A stretch of DNA of 64,000 nucleotides from NCBI GenBank assembly GCA_963969365.1, contig OZ017748.1, forward strand, positions 2,849,001-2,913,000. The letters run 5' to 3'. How positions within the stretch are numbered: position 1 is the first letter of the stretch; each line of letters starts with the position of its first letter. The notes under the pieces were generated by a model. The model was not told the DNA's origin and searched no databases. It worked only from the letters and a program-made list of their open reading frames with translations. Both the position numbers and the translations under genes were made by a program. Shown in pieces: positions 34,901 to 45,800 of the stretch. Origin of the DNA: Asterochloris sp. CNOR1. Lineage: Eukaryota > Chlorophyta > Trebouxiophyceae > Trebouxiales > Trebouxiaceae.

Positions 34901-35217
34901 CTGCACATGCACAGGGCGGCGCCTTGAGGCAGCAGCAGCAGGGCAGCGCCGCACTTGGGCAGGGCAGGCCATCTGGGGAGCAGCAGCAGGAGGGGCCCTG
35001 GCAGACTGCCCCTGGGCAGCGGCAGCAGGGCAGGCTCGCACCCGGGAGGGGCGGCCCCCGGCAGCAGAGGGCCCCGGCTGCGCCGCGGCCGGCGCCCAGG
35101 CAAGTCGGGCCCAGGCAGCAGCAGGACGCAGGGCCCAACCCTGGGCAGGGCAGGGGCAGCCATCAGCCTGGGAACTGTGGTCGCGGTGGTCGTGGACGGG
35201 GGGGGAGCAGGGCCTGA
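28999..35217 (+). CDS. Coiled-coil protein with P/Q/A-rich body and RGG-type tail
   Basis: No named family is recognised. Exon 1 (from ATG 28999) ends in a coiled coil (LGRQNKALQEELVEKEQQLQ). It continues on exons 29661-29785 (GLERRVLEVQEQLLREHEAV) and 30406-30500 (FNDLVQELESANDNIRATER), which join in phase, and 31231-31434 (AVQENAELKRTVEFMMARQA). The body (about 31630-34030) is extreme low complexity: Q/P/A/V repeats such as QVAMVPMHAQPG, then SWADRAKRAPAHPPQPKSP. The last part (34690-35217) is Q/G/R-rich and ends GNCGRGGRGRGGSRA, an RGG box. The layout of a coiled coil for assembly, a disordered body and an RNA-binding RGG tail suggests an RNP-granule or mRNA-related protein; this is inference. 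The reading frame around 34900-34930 switches between two low-complexity frames, so the tail is the least certain part. Confidence 0.5.
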
Positions 35218-36370
35218 TCTGCACAGAGTGTGGCAGAAGGCGACACTGGTGGACTTTTGACAGCAGCATGCAGCGTAAAGAGGCTCACTTGGCAGCTTTG
35301 GCATTGGTAAAGTGCGGCAATACACAGCTTGTGGAACAATTGGCCCTGGCTGGGCAAGCGTACAGTGATCCTTTCAACATTGATTTATAAGTTGTCTCTC
35401 AGAGCTGTATAGCGAGTCAGTGCTGTGCTGCCAGCAATGCCAGACTATGCTGACCAGTTTTCTGATGTCAATCATCTCCCCGTTGTCACAGCTGTGTCTC
35501 CTGCTGCAATAGCACATGGTCCAGCCAGCAGCTCAGGTCAGACCCTTCGAACTTCAGGTCACCTTTTGCATGTGTTGCCACAGCCATGCGTCAAGAAAGT
35601 GCTCTCAGCATCGTCCAGTGGAACAGTGAGTGGGTTCAAGCCTGGGAACAGTTGTCAGCAAGCGGTCCGCACCTGGGTACAGCGCAGCAGCTCGTTGCTG
35701 TCTAGGCTCTTGAGAAGGTGCTCACCAGACGCCCTGGCACCCATCCCCCTTGTACTAGGCATGACACTGCGAGTGCTCGCAAATGACGTGGTGCTTCTCA
35801 GCAGAAAGGCCAGATGGGCTACAGCACCTGAAGGAACCCCTGCAGATTGATGCGTGAAGTTGCCTCACAGTCAACATGACCAAGATGGAAGCTGTAATTG
35901 CTGGTTGAGCTCAGAAATGCCAGACCATCCTTCTTTGGCATCTGCAAGGAAGGCTGTGACTTTGTTACACAGGCAACATGCGTGGATCGGGCTCACATGC
36001 CCATGCTGGCCATGATCATCTTGAAGCGTCGGTACTGCTCATACTAAGCTACGGCTGTGTGGTGTGCTTGCAGGACCGCAAGGCTGTCATCATAGCCACA
36101 CAGCAGCTAGAGTCACTGCATGCCCCTGTTTTGTGCACCTTGCTGAGCCTGATTGCGCTGACAGGATTTGGCAGATTCCAACTGGCAATGCATTGGCAAA
36201 TACACATTGTTAACTTTAGGCACTGCATTGCAATAGAGCTCTGCTGAAGCTCAACAATCCAATGTCCTGCCAAATTTAAAGAGTTTCAAGTCAGATGAGC
36301 TCCCCCAAACCCTACGTGGAGATTGCGCTCCTGGGAGGGGCATAAGGGGAGGGCCCAGGCGACAGTCGAC
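35218..36370. other. 1.15-kb stretch without a supported gene
   Basis: An open frame of 141 codons lies at 35425-35850, but its protein shows no domain and weak coding character. The region otherwise holds the RPB10 upstream sequence. Nothing repetitive is seen. Confidence 0.35.
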
Positions 36371-36833
36371 ATGATCATCCCGGTGCGGTGCTTCACGTGC
36401 GGCAAGGTAGGCTCTCTTGTTCTGAGTCAATTGCTGTAGCACACTTTGGCAGGGGCTGCAGAGGTGCCTTCTGGTCTGCAGGTCATTGGGCACAAGTGGG
36501 AGAGCTACCTGGATCTGCTGCAGGCAGACTACTCGGAGTGGTACGTGCTGGACTGCTACCTCCAGTCAAGTGTATGGCATTTGTGTGGCAGCTGGCCTCC
36601 TCACATCTGCTGCCCCTGCCTCCAGCAAGCTGTGGCATTGATGAGACAACAGCCTGCCTCCTTGCCCTCATGCCTGTCCGCCTGATATAGCCTCCGTGCA
36701 AATCTGCAGCCAGGCCTTGGACGCGCTTGGCCTCAGCAGGTACTGCTGTCGCCGCATGCTGATGACTCACGTGGACCTCATTGAGAAGCTTCTGCTTTAC
36801 AACCACCTGGAGCGAGCTTCAGACAGGCAGTAA
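36371..36833 (+). CDS. RPB10: RPB10 (RPABC5), shared subunit of RNA polymerases I, II and III
   Basis: RPB10 is a small zinc-binding subunit common to the three nuclear RNA polymerases and helps assemble the RPB3-RPB11 platform. Three exons are exact in phase: 36371-36406 ([12 protein letters not shown]), 36482-36540 ([19 protein letters not shown] plus two bases) and 36710-36833 ([20 protein letters not shown] then [20 protein letters not shown]). The zinc ligands CxxC near the start and the CCRRM motif are intact. The product of about 72 residues is near the usual 65-71. Where most orthologues have TEG-D/DALDALG, the splice junction here gives SEC-QALDALG. The gene converges on RPAIN, with stops 185 bp apart. 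Confidence 0.95.
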
Positions 36834-37017
36834 TTTCTTTCAAGTGGATCATGAAATAAGGGGGTAGTGAGCAAGGAGTGGGGACTGTCAAGCACATGCT
36901 GCGTTACTGAGCAACTGGACACTGCAGCTGCAGCAGCTCTGCTGCTCAGCATTGCGTTCAACTGGGAACAGATGTTTGTAATCAGATCTGGGGCGGCAGG
37001 CCATGAAAGGTGTTGGA

Positions 37018-38654
37018 TCAGGCTATCATCTGCAGCAGGTGGCAGGTGCCACAGCTTGCCCACAGAGCTGGAGGCCCAAAGGTTGCATTCTGGGAGAAGA
37101 CGAGCCGCCCAGGGCAGCTGGTCTGGTGTGCCTGCAGCACAGACACAATGAGCTCTCTGGTGGGGTTGCAGCATGGCAGCTCCTGCACCAGCCAGCACTC
37201 TTCAAAACAGATGCTAAGGAATTCAAGGAGTTGAACAGCATGGCAGGCCCAGCAGCAGCCAGCACGCCCTACAAGATGGTGTGTAAGACGGAAATGCAGC
37301 CCCAGCTGACGAGCAGTTTGTTCACCTCCAGCACAGAAGCCAGGCGGTGCCTGAGATCCTGCAGGTTGAGCTGCTCTGTCCGCAAGTCCAGGCGAACATC
37401 GCCCCTGGGGCACGCGATGATGCCCTGCACCTCCGCCAGGTTTGCTTTGCAGCAGACAGGGCACATCACAGCATCTGCAGGGCAGCAACAACCTGATGTT
37501 GAGGCGTGGCCGCCATGCAACGGGAATGGGATGCAGTCTGTGGACAGCTTGACAGGACTTGGTGGCCTGTTGGCCAGGGTTGTGAGGTCTGTCTCTTTAG
37601 GTGTGCTGAAAGCCCGCTAGTGGCTGCCACGGTGGAGTGCACAGGCAGCAACAGTGCCATGCCACACAAATACAGCGTGTTAGCAGCAGGCTGTGTTGAG
37701 CTCAGGTGGCTGCTGGGGTGCGCCAGCACACCTGCCTGTCAGCATGGGTGCAGCAGGCGGCGCACACGCTCTGGACTCTGACGGCAGGCCAGGATGATGT
37801 CGTCAGAGGTGCAGCATGCCAGGCATCTAGATGCTGGGCTCAGCTGGCAGGCTGGAATTGGTGGCTGCCTGACCTGTGGCCCGGCCTGTCAGCATGTCAT
37901 CATAGGCGCTGCGCATCTCTGCATCGTGGTGCTGGTCTGCCTGCTGCAGCTGCAGGGCCTGCCAGGTCTGCTCTGACGGCTCATGAAGCAGGACAGCCAT
38001 CTCCTGCAGCAGCCCCGCGCAGCAGTCACCCGAATCCAGCAACACCCCAGCTGGCGCGCAGACTCTTGTGGCCACCATCAGGCATGCTGGTTGCTGTTCC
38101 AGTCGGGACCAGTCAGCAAGGCCAACCAACCAGACCAGCGAACACCAGGCTTGCACACAAGAGACTCACCTGCATGAGCCGGTCATACTCTGGACCCTCA
38201 AGCATGGCCAGGTGGGCGTCGAGGTCGTTGATGCTCTCAGAGGCGTCCCAGATGTCTGGTGGCCTGCTGGGGGCGCCAGGCTGTTTGCTGGCAGCGATTC
38301 TGGCACTGGTCTCAGCAATGATGCTGTGCAAAGCAGCCTGCAGGTTGTGGCTGTCCCTTGTCAGCATCTAAAAGAGTGCTCTGGAAGGGCACAGGCACAG
38401 CTGTGAGTCTGCTGCAACATCAAGGAGGAGAAGGGAGCATGGCACACCTGTTGTTGGGCTTTGCCAGCTCGCTTGTCCCATACCAACTTGTCTCTGCTGT
38501 CCCTGATCCTCTGCAGGCAGGCGTTTCTCACCTGCGATGCATAGGTATCAAGGCTTTGCAGGTGTCGCAACGACGTCCATGCTGTGCTGTGACTCACCTC
38601 TTCCTTCCAGTGTGGTGTGTGCTGTTTGATGTTCTTTCTCCTGGGTTCCGTCAT
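37018..38654 (-). CDS. RPAIN: RPA-interacting protein (RPAIN / RIP-alpha)
   Basis: RPAIN binds the single-strand DNA-binding complex RPA and carries it into the nucleus. MTEPRRKNIKQHTPHWKEE (38654 to about 38598) joins across an intron to VRNACLQRIRDSRDKLVWDK, the conserved N-terminal module. Middle exons (about 38365-38170 and 38010-37890) hold LTRDSHNLQAALHSIIAETS and EMAVLLHEPSEQTWQALQ. The C-terminal zinc module is on two exons: VMCPVCCKANLAEVQGIIAC with CPRGDVRLDLRTEQLNLQDL (about 37480-37325), and HQTSCPGRLVFSQNATF with LWASCGTCHLLQMIA before the stop at 37018. The CPxC...C and SC.....C..C arrangement matches the family. The gene shares its neighbourhood with RPB10, RPA12 and POLA2. Confidence 0.88.
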
Positions 38655-39150
38655 TGAACTCGCCAGATCCAGGTAGGTCTGCAATTTGAGTTCTAGGTCA
38701 GAGGCTCATGTTGCTCAATCAGAATGTCCAGGGATGGCCATCAGTAATGTACAGCTGGCCAACAAGTATGATATGATGAAATGAGGGCAGGGGCTCGGGG
38801 GGCTTTGGGGAAGTGCTGAGCACTGTGTTCCATTTTGGGCATCCCTTACTGGATGAAACGTAGCCTGTGAGCGTTCACATGGTGCACCAGCATTCTTGAG
38901 AATGAGCACCAGCTTGCTTGCCTTTGTCCCAAACAAAGAATGTGGCTGGCCAGGTGCTCGTCAGCTTGCTGTCCACTTGTTCCTGCACATGCAAGACTTG
39001 CTCAGCAAGCTAGTCACATGCATGGGCAAGCTTGCTCAACAGGCCAGTCACATGCATGGGCAACTGGACGCAATCAGCTGATGCAAGACAGCACCCTAAA
39101 GCCAGCGATAAGTTACTTTCAAACTTTGCACTGCCCTATTGCCCCACAGC
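38655..39150. other. Spacer between RPAIN and RPA12-like gene
   Basis: About 500 bp hold the RPAIN promoter side and the RPA12-like 3' flank. A short direct repeat, AGCAAGCTAGTCACATGCAT / AACAGGCCAGTCACATGCAT with CATGGGCAA after each copy, lies at about 39003-39062. If the RPA12-like gene has a further terminal exon it would have to be here, but I could not find one. Confidence 0.35.
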
Positions 39151-40085
39151 TCACCCGCACTTCATGCACTCATAGAACACGGTCTGCCCCTCGTCAGCAG
39201 AGCGCAGCTGCTTCGTGTAGAACTCCACCCCTGTCTTGCCACACTTCATGCACTTCTCATCGATCTGCAGCAAACAATGGAGGTGGCCGCCGAGCTAGCT
39301 GAGCCTCAGATGGCAGCAGGGACACAGACAGGCCACTTGGTCTGTGTGAAGCGGCGACTGCTGGTTGCTGCTGCTGGCGGCATGAGCAACAAGGATAGCC
39401 AAGCAGGGTGACTGGTCTGGCACAGCGGCAAAGGACTTTGATGTACAACGAGCATGCCCCGGAGCACTGCAAGGCAGGTGTAAGGCTCATTGTGGCGCAT
39501 GGGGCCCTTGATCACGTCAAATGTGCCAGACTCTCGCAGCTTCACCTCAATGCCAGATGATACCCTTGACAGCCTGCAGGGCGGGTGTTGAGGCTCACCG
39601 TGGCGCGTGCTGGCCTCTCATACAGCGCCTCCTTCTCCTTCTGCATCTGATTCCACTTCTCTGTCTTCAGCAGGGGCTCCAGGTGGTGCTGATCCCACCA
39701 CTCCTGCACTTAACAAGACGAGAGTCGATGCATGCACCTAGCAGGCAGCTGAAAGTGGACAGGCTTACCTCCAGGTTGAAAACAGTGTATGTGGCAATGC
39801 TGCTGTCTCCAATGCCTGCAGTGAGGGCATCATCACGCAGTGAACATAAGACCACCGTGCGTCCAGGCAGTGCTGGCATTCTCCATTTGCTCCTGATGGC
39901 CAGGCCACACTCAGACCAAGAACACTCTACACCTGAAGTGCTGTACCTCTGCAATCCCTGATGAAGTTAGTGTGGGTGCACTTGGCTTCGCCAGTGGCAT
40001 CATTGATCTCGTTCAGCAGAAACCCACTGACTGGATCGAAGAGGTGGTCCTTCTTGCCTGCATATGTCTCAAACCAGAGGACCAT
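39151..40085 (-). CDS. RPA12: RPA12-like RNA polymerase I subunit (TFIIS-type zinc ribbon)
   Basis: RPA12 supports transcript cleavage and termination by Pol I. Four exons join in phase. The first starts at 40085 with [20 protein letters not shown], then [20 protein letters not shown]. The second gives [16 protein letters not shown] (about 39820-39772). The third gives [20 protein letters not shown], then [11 protein letters not shown] (about 39712-39597). The last gives [20 protein letters not shown], then [17 protein letters not shown] (39265-39151). The C-terminal ribbon, with CxxC, the catalytic-loop RSADEG and CxxCG, is textbook RPA12. The N-terminal ribbon has no CxxC pair: FDPVSG stands where FCxxCG is expected. 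The stop follows CG directly, so the usual few extra residues are missing unless a terminal exon was overlooked. RPC11 is less likely because its loop reads differently. Confidence 0.75.
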
Positions 40086-40224
40086 GCTCAGCAGCTGAAA
40101 TGGCTGCTGGATGTAGGTCAGGAGTGAAATTACTCGCTCTGACCGCCTCGAGCAGGACTCACAAAATGGCCTCTGCAGCCAGCATTCAGGCATTCAACTG
40201 CACGGTAGAGGGTAGTACTGAGGC
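40086..40224. promoter_or_regulatory. Short divergent promoter, RPA12-like / rolling-stone-like
   Basis: Only about 140 bp separate the two opposing start codons (40085 minus, 40225 plus). The inference of a shared promoter rests on this spacing. No core motif is obvious. Confidence 0.35.
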
Positions 40225-42664
40225 ATGCCAGCAGATGGAGGCCACAACACGTGTGCCATCGGTCCCAGCAGGTGTGGTTCCACCACTTTTGATCATGCCC
40301 TCCTGAAGCTACCTACTAAGAACACGGGCGCTGCTGCAGTTGGCATTGTGGCAATTGTCTATATGGCTCTCTTCAATGTTGTCAGCCTTGCCTTCAACTG
40401 CAAGCTGCACCCGCGAAGGAAGCAGGCAGCCACCAGCGAGCCTCCTTCCAGATTTGATGGCACGCACTGGGCAAAGAGGTACACGGGCCCCTTCTGGCTC
40501 TGGATCACCAACAGGTGTGCAGGCCGATCATCTGCTTTTGACCCTGGCCAGCTGCAGGCTTTACACTCCAAGCCAGGCACCAGTGGCTGATCTGGACCTG
40601 GTCAAATACAATCCCCCTATCTGGCTGTGACAAAGAGCCTTGGCCCTCATGCAGGTGCAGCCTGGTCCCCACTGACAGGTTCCCCTCCTCCTTCTGGGCC
40701 TGGGACCTGGTGGACCCTCTGCACCTCGTCTCCTCATACACTGTGCATCCAGCCTGCCTGCTGGCTGTGCGCCTGCTCATGGTGGCTGCAGCAGCTGCCT
40801 CCATGGCTGTGGCTGGCTTGGCAGGTGAGACCAGCACCTCACCGGCTCCAGCAACACTGCCTACGGCAGCTGAGTGTAGCAGCATCAGGCCGCAGCTGCC
40901 TGCTGCCAGGCCTTAGCATGCTGCAGTGGCTCGATTGCTTGCATTACTCACAACCACAGCTGCCTGGTGCATATCCTCAGAAGGTGTGGTGGTGCATCCC
41001 TGGCACCACCTGGACTGTGGCTTTTGTCTGCAGACCCATGCCACGACCCAGCACTGGGTAGACTCTCATCGCTTGTGTTGCCCTGCAGACAACGCCATGA
41101 ACAAGCACTGGCTGATCTACTTCTCCAGCTGGAACACTGTGGTGCTGGCAGTCACCGGCATCCTGGGCACCATTGTCAGTGTGCGTGAGATGAGCTCCAA
41201 GTTCCGGAGGGCGGCCAGCCCGCGCAAGACTGGGCAGCTGCACAAGCATCACAGGAGCGAGCTGGACTTTGCTGGCACAGGCGGCGTAGTGAGTGATGTG
41301 CATTGTGTTGGGGATGCTTCCGCTGACCTTGCTGAGCATGCATTGCTCCTTTGCGAGTCTCCTTGTTGGGCAGGACAGTTCCAATCCTGCAACTCTGTTG
41401 CTGCAATCTGCCACAGGTTGCTGCTGGCTGTGCTCCTGGAGCCATGTCACCAGCGTCCTGTGTTCACACCCACAGAGCTTGCTGTGCATGGGGCAGGCCC
41501 TGCCAACGTGTGCAGGATATGCGCTGGCCCCTCCTGGACAGGGTCTACCTGGTTCTGCTTGAGGTCGTGGCCACAGCAACTTTGCTTGCCACAGTGGTGT
41601 ACTGGCCGGCCCAACGCAGGCACCTCTCCAGGGTTGCCAAGGCAGCCTACCTGATGGAGGGCGCCAATGCTGGCATCTTGCTGCTGGAGGTGCTGCTGTC
41701 TAGGGTGCCCATTGTATCCTACCACTGGCAGGTGAGCATAGTAAGCTGTCATAGATGCCGTTGGCACGCAACCTGCCACAAGTGGCACGCATGCACTTTG
41801 AATGTCAAGGCCATGGCTTAGAGTCCTGACTGTCACATGTGCACGAGAATGTCAGGGACCATGCACACTGCTGTCGAGGGTTCCTTTGGTGCCCCTGCCA
41901 GGTCCCATGTGCATTCTGCAGCACCTCGCAGCTGCCTAACGGCAGTCAGTTGAGCTGCACACACAGACTTGTATCGCACAGCTTCTTCAGCCGCAGGCAT
42001 ATGTTGTGGCTGCATGTCAGAACACGGCAATGCTGTGATGGGGCCCCCTTTTCTTCCTGTTCTGCACCAGACCACTCCCTGTATCATCCCATTGCTGTGC
42101 AGTTCTGGTCTGCCTACTGCTGAGTTGTACCACTGTGCAGGCACTGCTGGCATACTGCACAGCCTATGAGGTCTTTGTGTGGACATACTATGCCACCACG
42201 CGTCACCATGTCTGGGCCTATGATAACATGAACTGGGGCAAAACGGGCTCACTGGCAGTCTACATCCTTCTCCCTTTTCTGGCCCTTGTCTGTTGGTGCT
42301 TCTGGTGAGGGCCGCTTCCTGCTGAAGTCAGGTACATGTGGCTTGGTGCACACGCCCTCTCCCATTCTGCCATGCCTGCATTCCCAACACCGGCTGCATG
42401 AGTGGTCCGCCCTTATGCCTTTTCGAGAATACCTCAGCCTGCAGGTACTTTGTTGCCAGCCTGAGGGAGTGGTTTGGCAGGTTCCTCACCCTGAGACACA
42501 GCCATGCAGCAGCCATGCAGAGCGCAGAAGATGCCAAGGCCAAGGGCCTCACACCAGCCGGCCTTGAGCCTCCTGCCAGTGCATTAGACCTGCAGCAAGT
42601 GGCCGCCCCTCAGCCGCGGTCTCCCACAAAGAGGCCCAGACGTGGCTCAGCATCCAGGGCGTGA
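40225..42664 (+). CDS. Multi-pass membrane protein, rolling-stone/FAR-17a-like
   Basis: This is a polytopic membrane protein of unknown function. Exons give, in order: AAVGIVAIVYMALFNVVSLA (TM1), HWAKRYTGPFWLWITNR, DLVDPLHLVSSYTVHPACLL with MVAAAAASMAVAGLAG, MNKHWLIYFSSWNTVVLAVT with a basic loop, DRVYLVLLEVVATATLLATV with VVYWP, EGANAGILLLEVLLSRVPIV, then ALLAYCTAYEVFVWTYYATT, DNMNWGKTGSLAVYILLPFL and a final ALVCWCFWYFV. The order (FTNW-like helix, LLVTxVYW, H/EGxNAxLLLLExLLSR, Y-x-x-Y, DW/NWxKPG) is that of the rolling-stone family. The cytosolic tail is basic with a KRPRRGS motif, ending at 42664. The start at 40225 is a choice; an internal Met at 40363 is also possible. Confidence 0.62.
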
Positions 42665-42812
42665 CAGAGTGCAGCCGACAGGGTCGTGTCAGTTGAGCCA
42701 GACTTATTGCACCTTCTCAAAAAGATTCATTTCTCTGCTGTGAGGCACCTTCCCGTGTGCTTTCATGCTTGCTTGTCACATGCACTGCTGCTGATTCATT
42801 TCGTGTCCCCGC

Positions 42813-45800
42813 CTATATTCTTTGCACTGTGACCTTGCACCGCTCGCACACTCTGTGGGGCACCTTGCCATTGGTGGCCGCCTGCTCCCCCCTCAGGGCA
42901 GCCAGCCCCTCCTGAGACGGCTTAATCTGCAGCTGGGCAAATGTACCGCCTGTCGGGCCCTTGGCCAAGCGTCCTGGGTTGATGCACAGCACCTTGTCCC
43001 CGAGGCCAACTCCAGCGGCTGCCTGCGCCTGCTGCCCATCCTGGGCCCCTGCGGCTCGCTGGAGCTGCTGGGCAGAGGGCAGCTGCAGGGGTTTAGCAAA
43101 GACAGATAGGTCGGACGGCATGAGGAGGATGTCGGGGGTGCAGGGCATCTGGAGCGCCCCCGCCAGGCTGCTGTCAAAGAAGGTGCCTGTCGCCGGAGGG
43201 TACAGCGGGTAGAAGCTGCAGGCCAGCAGAGGAACAGCCTGTCAGGCATTGACATGTTGAGTGATGTAGCACTACAGAAGCAGTCTGTCACGAGACCTGG
43301 AAGTCACATTCTCAGGTCAGCAGCAGAGTGATAGCACTACATACTGCCAAGCAATAGGATTGTGCAGTGCAATGCTACCACGTGCCCTGGAATTTAGCGG
43401 CCTCCCAGCAGTGCAGCAAGTCTTCACAGCAACGCCACATGTGCTGAGGCTAAATGTCTTGCACAGCCCACCAGCCGTTCACAGAACCAGGCCATAGCAT
43501 CCCAGATGTCATCTGCACCAAAGAGCACAACAACCAGCCCCAGAAGCAGAAGGCGCTCACCTGATCTGCCCGACCACATTGCTGGTCACTCCTGCCCATG
43601 CTCTGTGCAGCAAGGGGTGCCAGACAGCGCCATGACAGGCACACAGACTAACATGTGCATCGCCGGCACTGCCCAATGTGGTCTTGCATTAGCGTTTGTT
43701 GCTGCAGTGAAAGATGCTGCACTGCAACCCACGGCAGTCAGACAGACCACCAAGTAGCTTATGCAGGCTCACGAGTCACGTTGCTGGCTGGTCCTGACCA
43801 CAATCTGCTGCATACGGCATCCTCCAGTCTGCAAGGCAACATTCTGACCAACCTTTGCATTACCTGCGCTGCCCCACTACATCGCTGGCCAGCCCTGCCA
43901 GCCTGTCCCCTGCAGCCCCCCGGTGGGCCTCCGCGCCGCTCAGGTGGCGCAGCACATCGCTGGTGCAGCTGCCCAGGACCGCCTCATTGCATCTGAACAT
44001 GGCACAAGGGATGAGCAGCATGGCACAGCATGCAGACTGATCACTGGTGCAGCCGCTCAAGACCACCTCATCGCACCTGAAGCGAGCATGAAGGATCAGC
44101 ACATGCCTGACACAGCAAGCAATTCACCTGGGCGGATCCAGGTTCAGGCTATGAGCTGCTTGAACTATTGCTGCTGAGAAAGTATGGCACTTCATGCAAG
44201 CAGCTGTGCCACAGACGGCCACATCGTCAGGGGCAGAGCAACAACACATGAAAGCTCTGGTCGTAGGTCAGGCACCAAGCACTGCAGCCAGTGCCGAGCA
44301 CACCGCACCTGAAGACTCCAGGATTGGGCAGCATGGTGATGCCATCACAGGGCACCCCTGGCGGGCACCGCAGGGGCGGCTGAGGGAAGACTGCTGCGTG
44401 GTTCACATCACGCGTGGAGGGCTGCAGGAGCACCTGAACCTGCTGCCCGGGCTGGGCACAGAATTCCAGCAGCTGCCGCATCACCTGCAGGGGAGACATC
44501 GCTGCTTTTGCTGCGTCTGCGGTGCTGCGGCAGCACCTGCATGTGCTGCCCAGGCTGTCACATCAGCTGCAGGGCAGCAGAAGCATTGGCACTTGCCATG
44601 GGCCAATCTCGCGCAGAATGCACAGACATGTGTCTGGCAGGTGCCGCAGATGCTCAGTGTGTTACTTGACTTGCTACACTGCTAAAGTAGGCTTTTCAAG
44701 CGGGCTGTGTTTTGAGACGCATGTTGGGCAGAGACCGCGCCAGCTGACCTGGGTCCAGAACAACTCCTGGAAGGTCTGCTGTAGCTGCCCCGCCTGCACC
44801 CAGGGGTGCTCGCTGTCAACAAACGGGCCCATGAGCAGCAGCACATCAGGCTTCTGCTGCTTGCAGTGCTCCAGCAGAGCCGTCAGAGGCCCATATGTCA
44901 GGTCTTCGGAGGTTGTGAAGGGCCCTGTGGCTACTGTGATGGACAGGCCATGGGAACCTGCAGCAGACAGCAGCATCTCCTTGTTCTGCCAAGTCCAACA
45001 CAAGCAGAAGAGGCAACGGTATCACACCAAATTAGCCAAGCCTGGTCCAAGGGTACTGGCAACAATGACTGAAAGGCAGTGGCAATCTGCACACTGGATC
45101 TCACTGGGCACTGAAGATCAACATACAACATACAGCCTAAGCTCACAGGGCTGCAGAGGCTCAGCTCGCTCAGTCAGGATGCTGTAGGTTGCACACGCCA
45201 CCCAGACAAGGCAAGCTGATGAGCATTGGGCATGTAACTTTGCTGCACATGGGTTGTGTGCGTGGCAACAGCTTGCCTGTGGCTATGCAGGCCTCTCTCA
45301 GCTGGTCAACTGTGCTGTGCAGCATAGGCCTCGGCACAGCAGGGATCAGGTCAGTGGCCACAATGGAGTGGCCAGTTGTGCTGACGCCTCTCACCCCCAG
45401 CACCTGCAGCCAGATCCTGGAACACTTTGGCAACCCATCTTGAAGCGCGCTGACATCCTTTCTATGGACAGCAACTGCATTGAGAGCCAGGATGATACAG
45501 CCGCTGCACAGCAGAGGAGAGGCTGCCGGCGTACTGGCTGCCCACAAGTGCCTGCATTGCAGCCGTCAGGCATCATCGTCAACATCAGTCAGTTGCCTCT
45601 GGCAGCTGGAGATCTCCACCACGTGACCTTAGGCCTCCCCTGGATACAGGAATGTTGCCCTGCTCCATTTCCATGTTGTGCAGCAGTTGTGTGCGGAGCA
45701 GGTGGTCCAGCAGCAATGCCTGGCCATGGGCAGTCACTGCAAACCACAGCTAGGAGGCGTGTCCTGGTGGTGCAGCCTGACGCAAGGATTCAGGCTGTGC

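Noticed and set aside
34767-35390. Alternative frame of about 207 codons, Ala/Gly/Arg-rich, running past the RGG tail
   Set aside because: It is a shadow of the low-complexity CAG/GGC repeats; the frame ending in GRGGRGRGG is more protein-like.
35425-35850. 141-codon plus-strand open frame in the 35.2-36.4 kb gap
   Set aside because: No domain, no splice context and unremarkable composition; left as unsupported rather than called a gene.
39000-39065. Repeat of caagctagtcacatgcatggg as a possible mobile-element end
   Set aside because: Only two short copies, no inverted ends and no coding; treated as simple local duplication.
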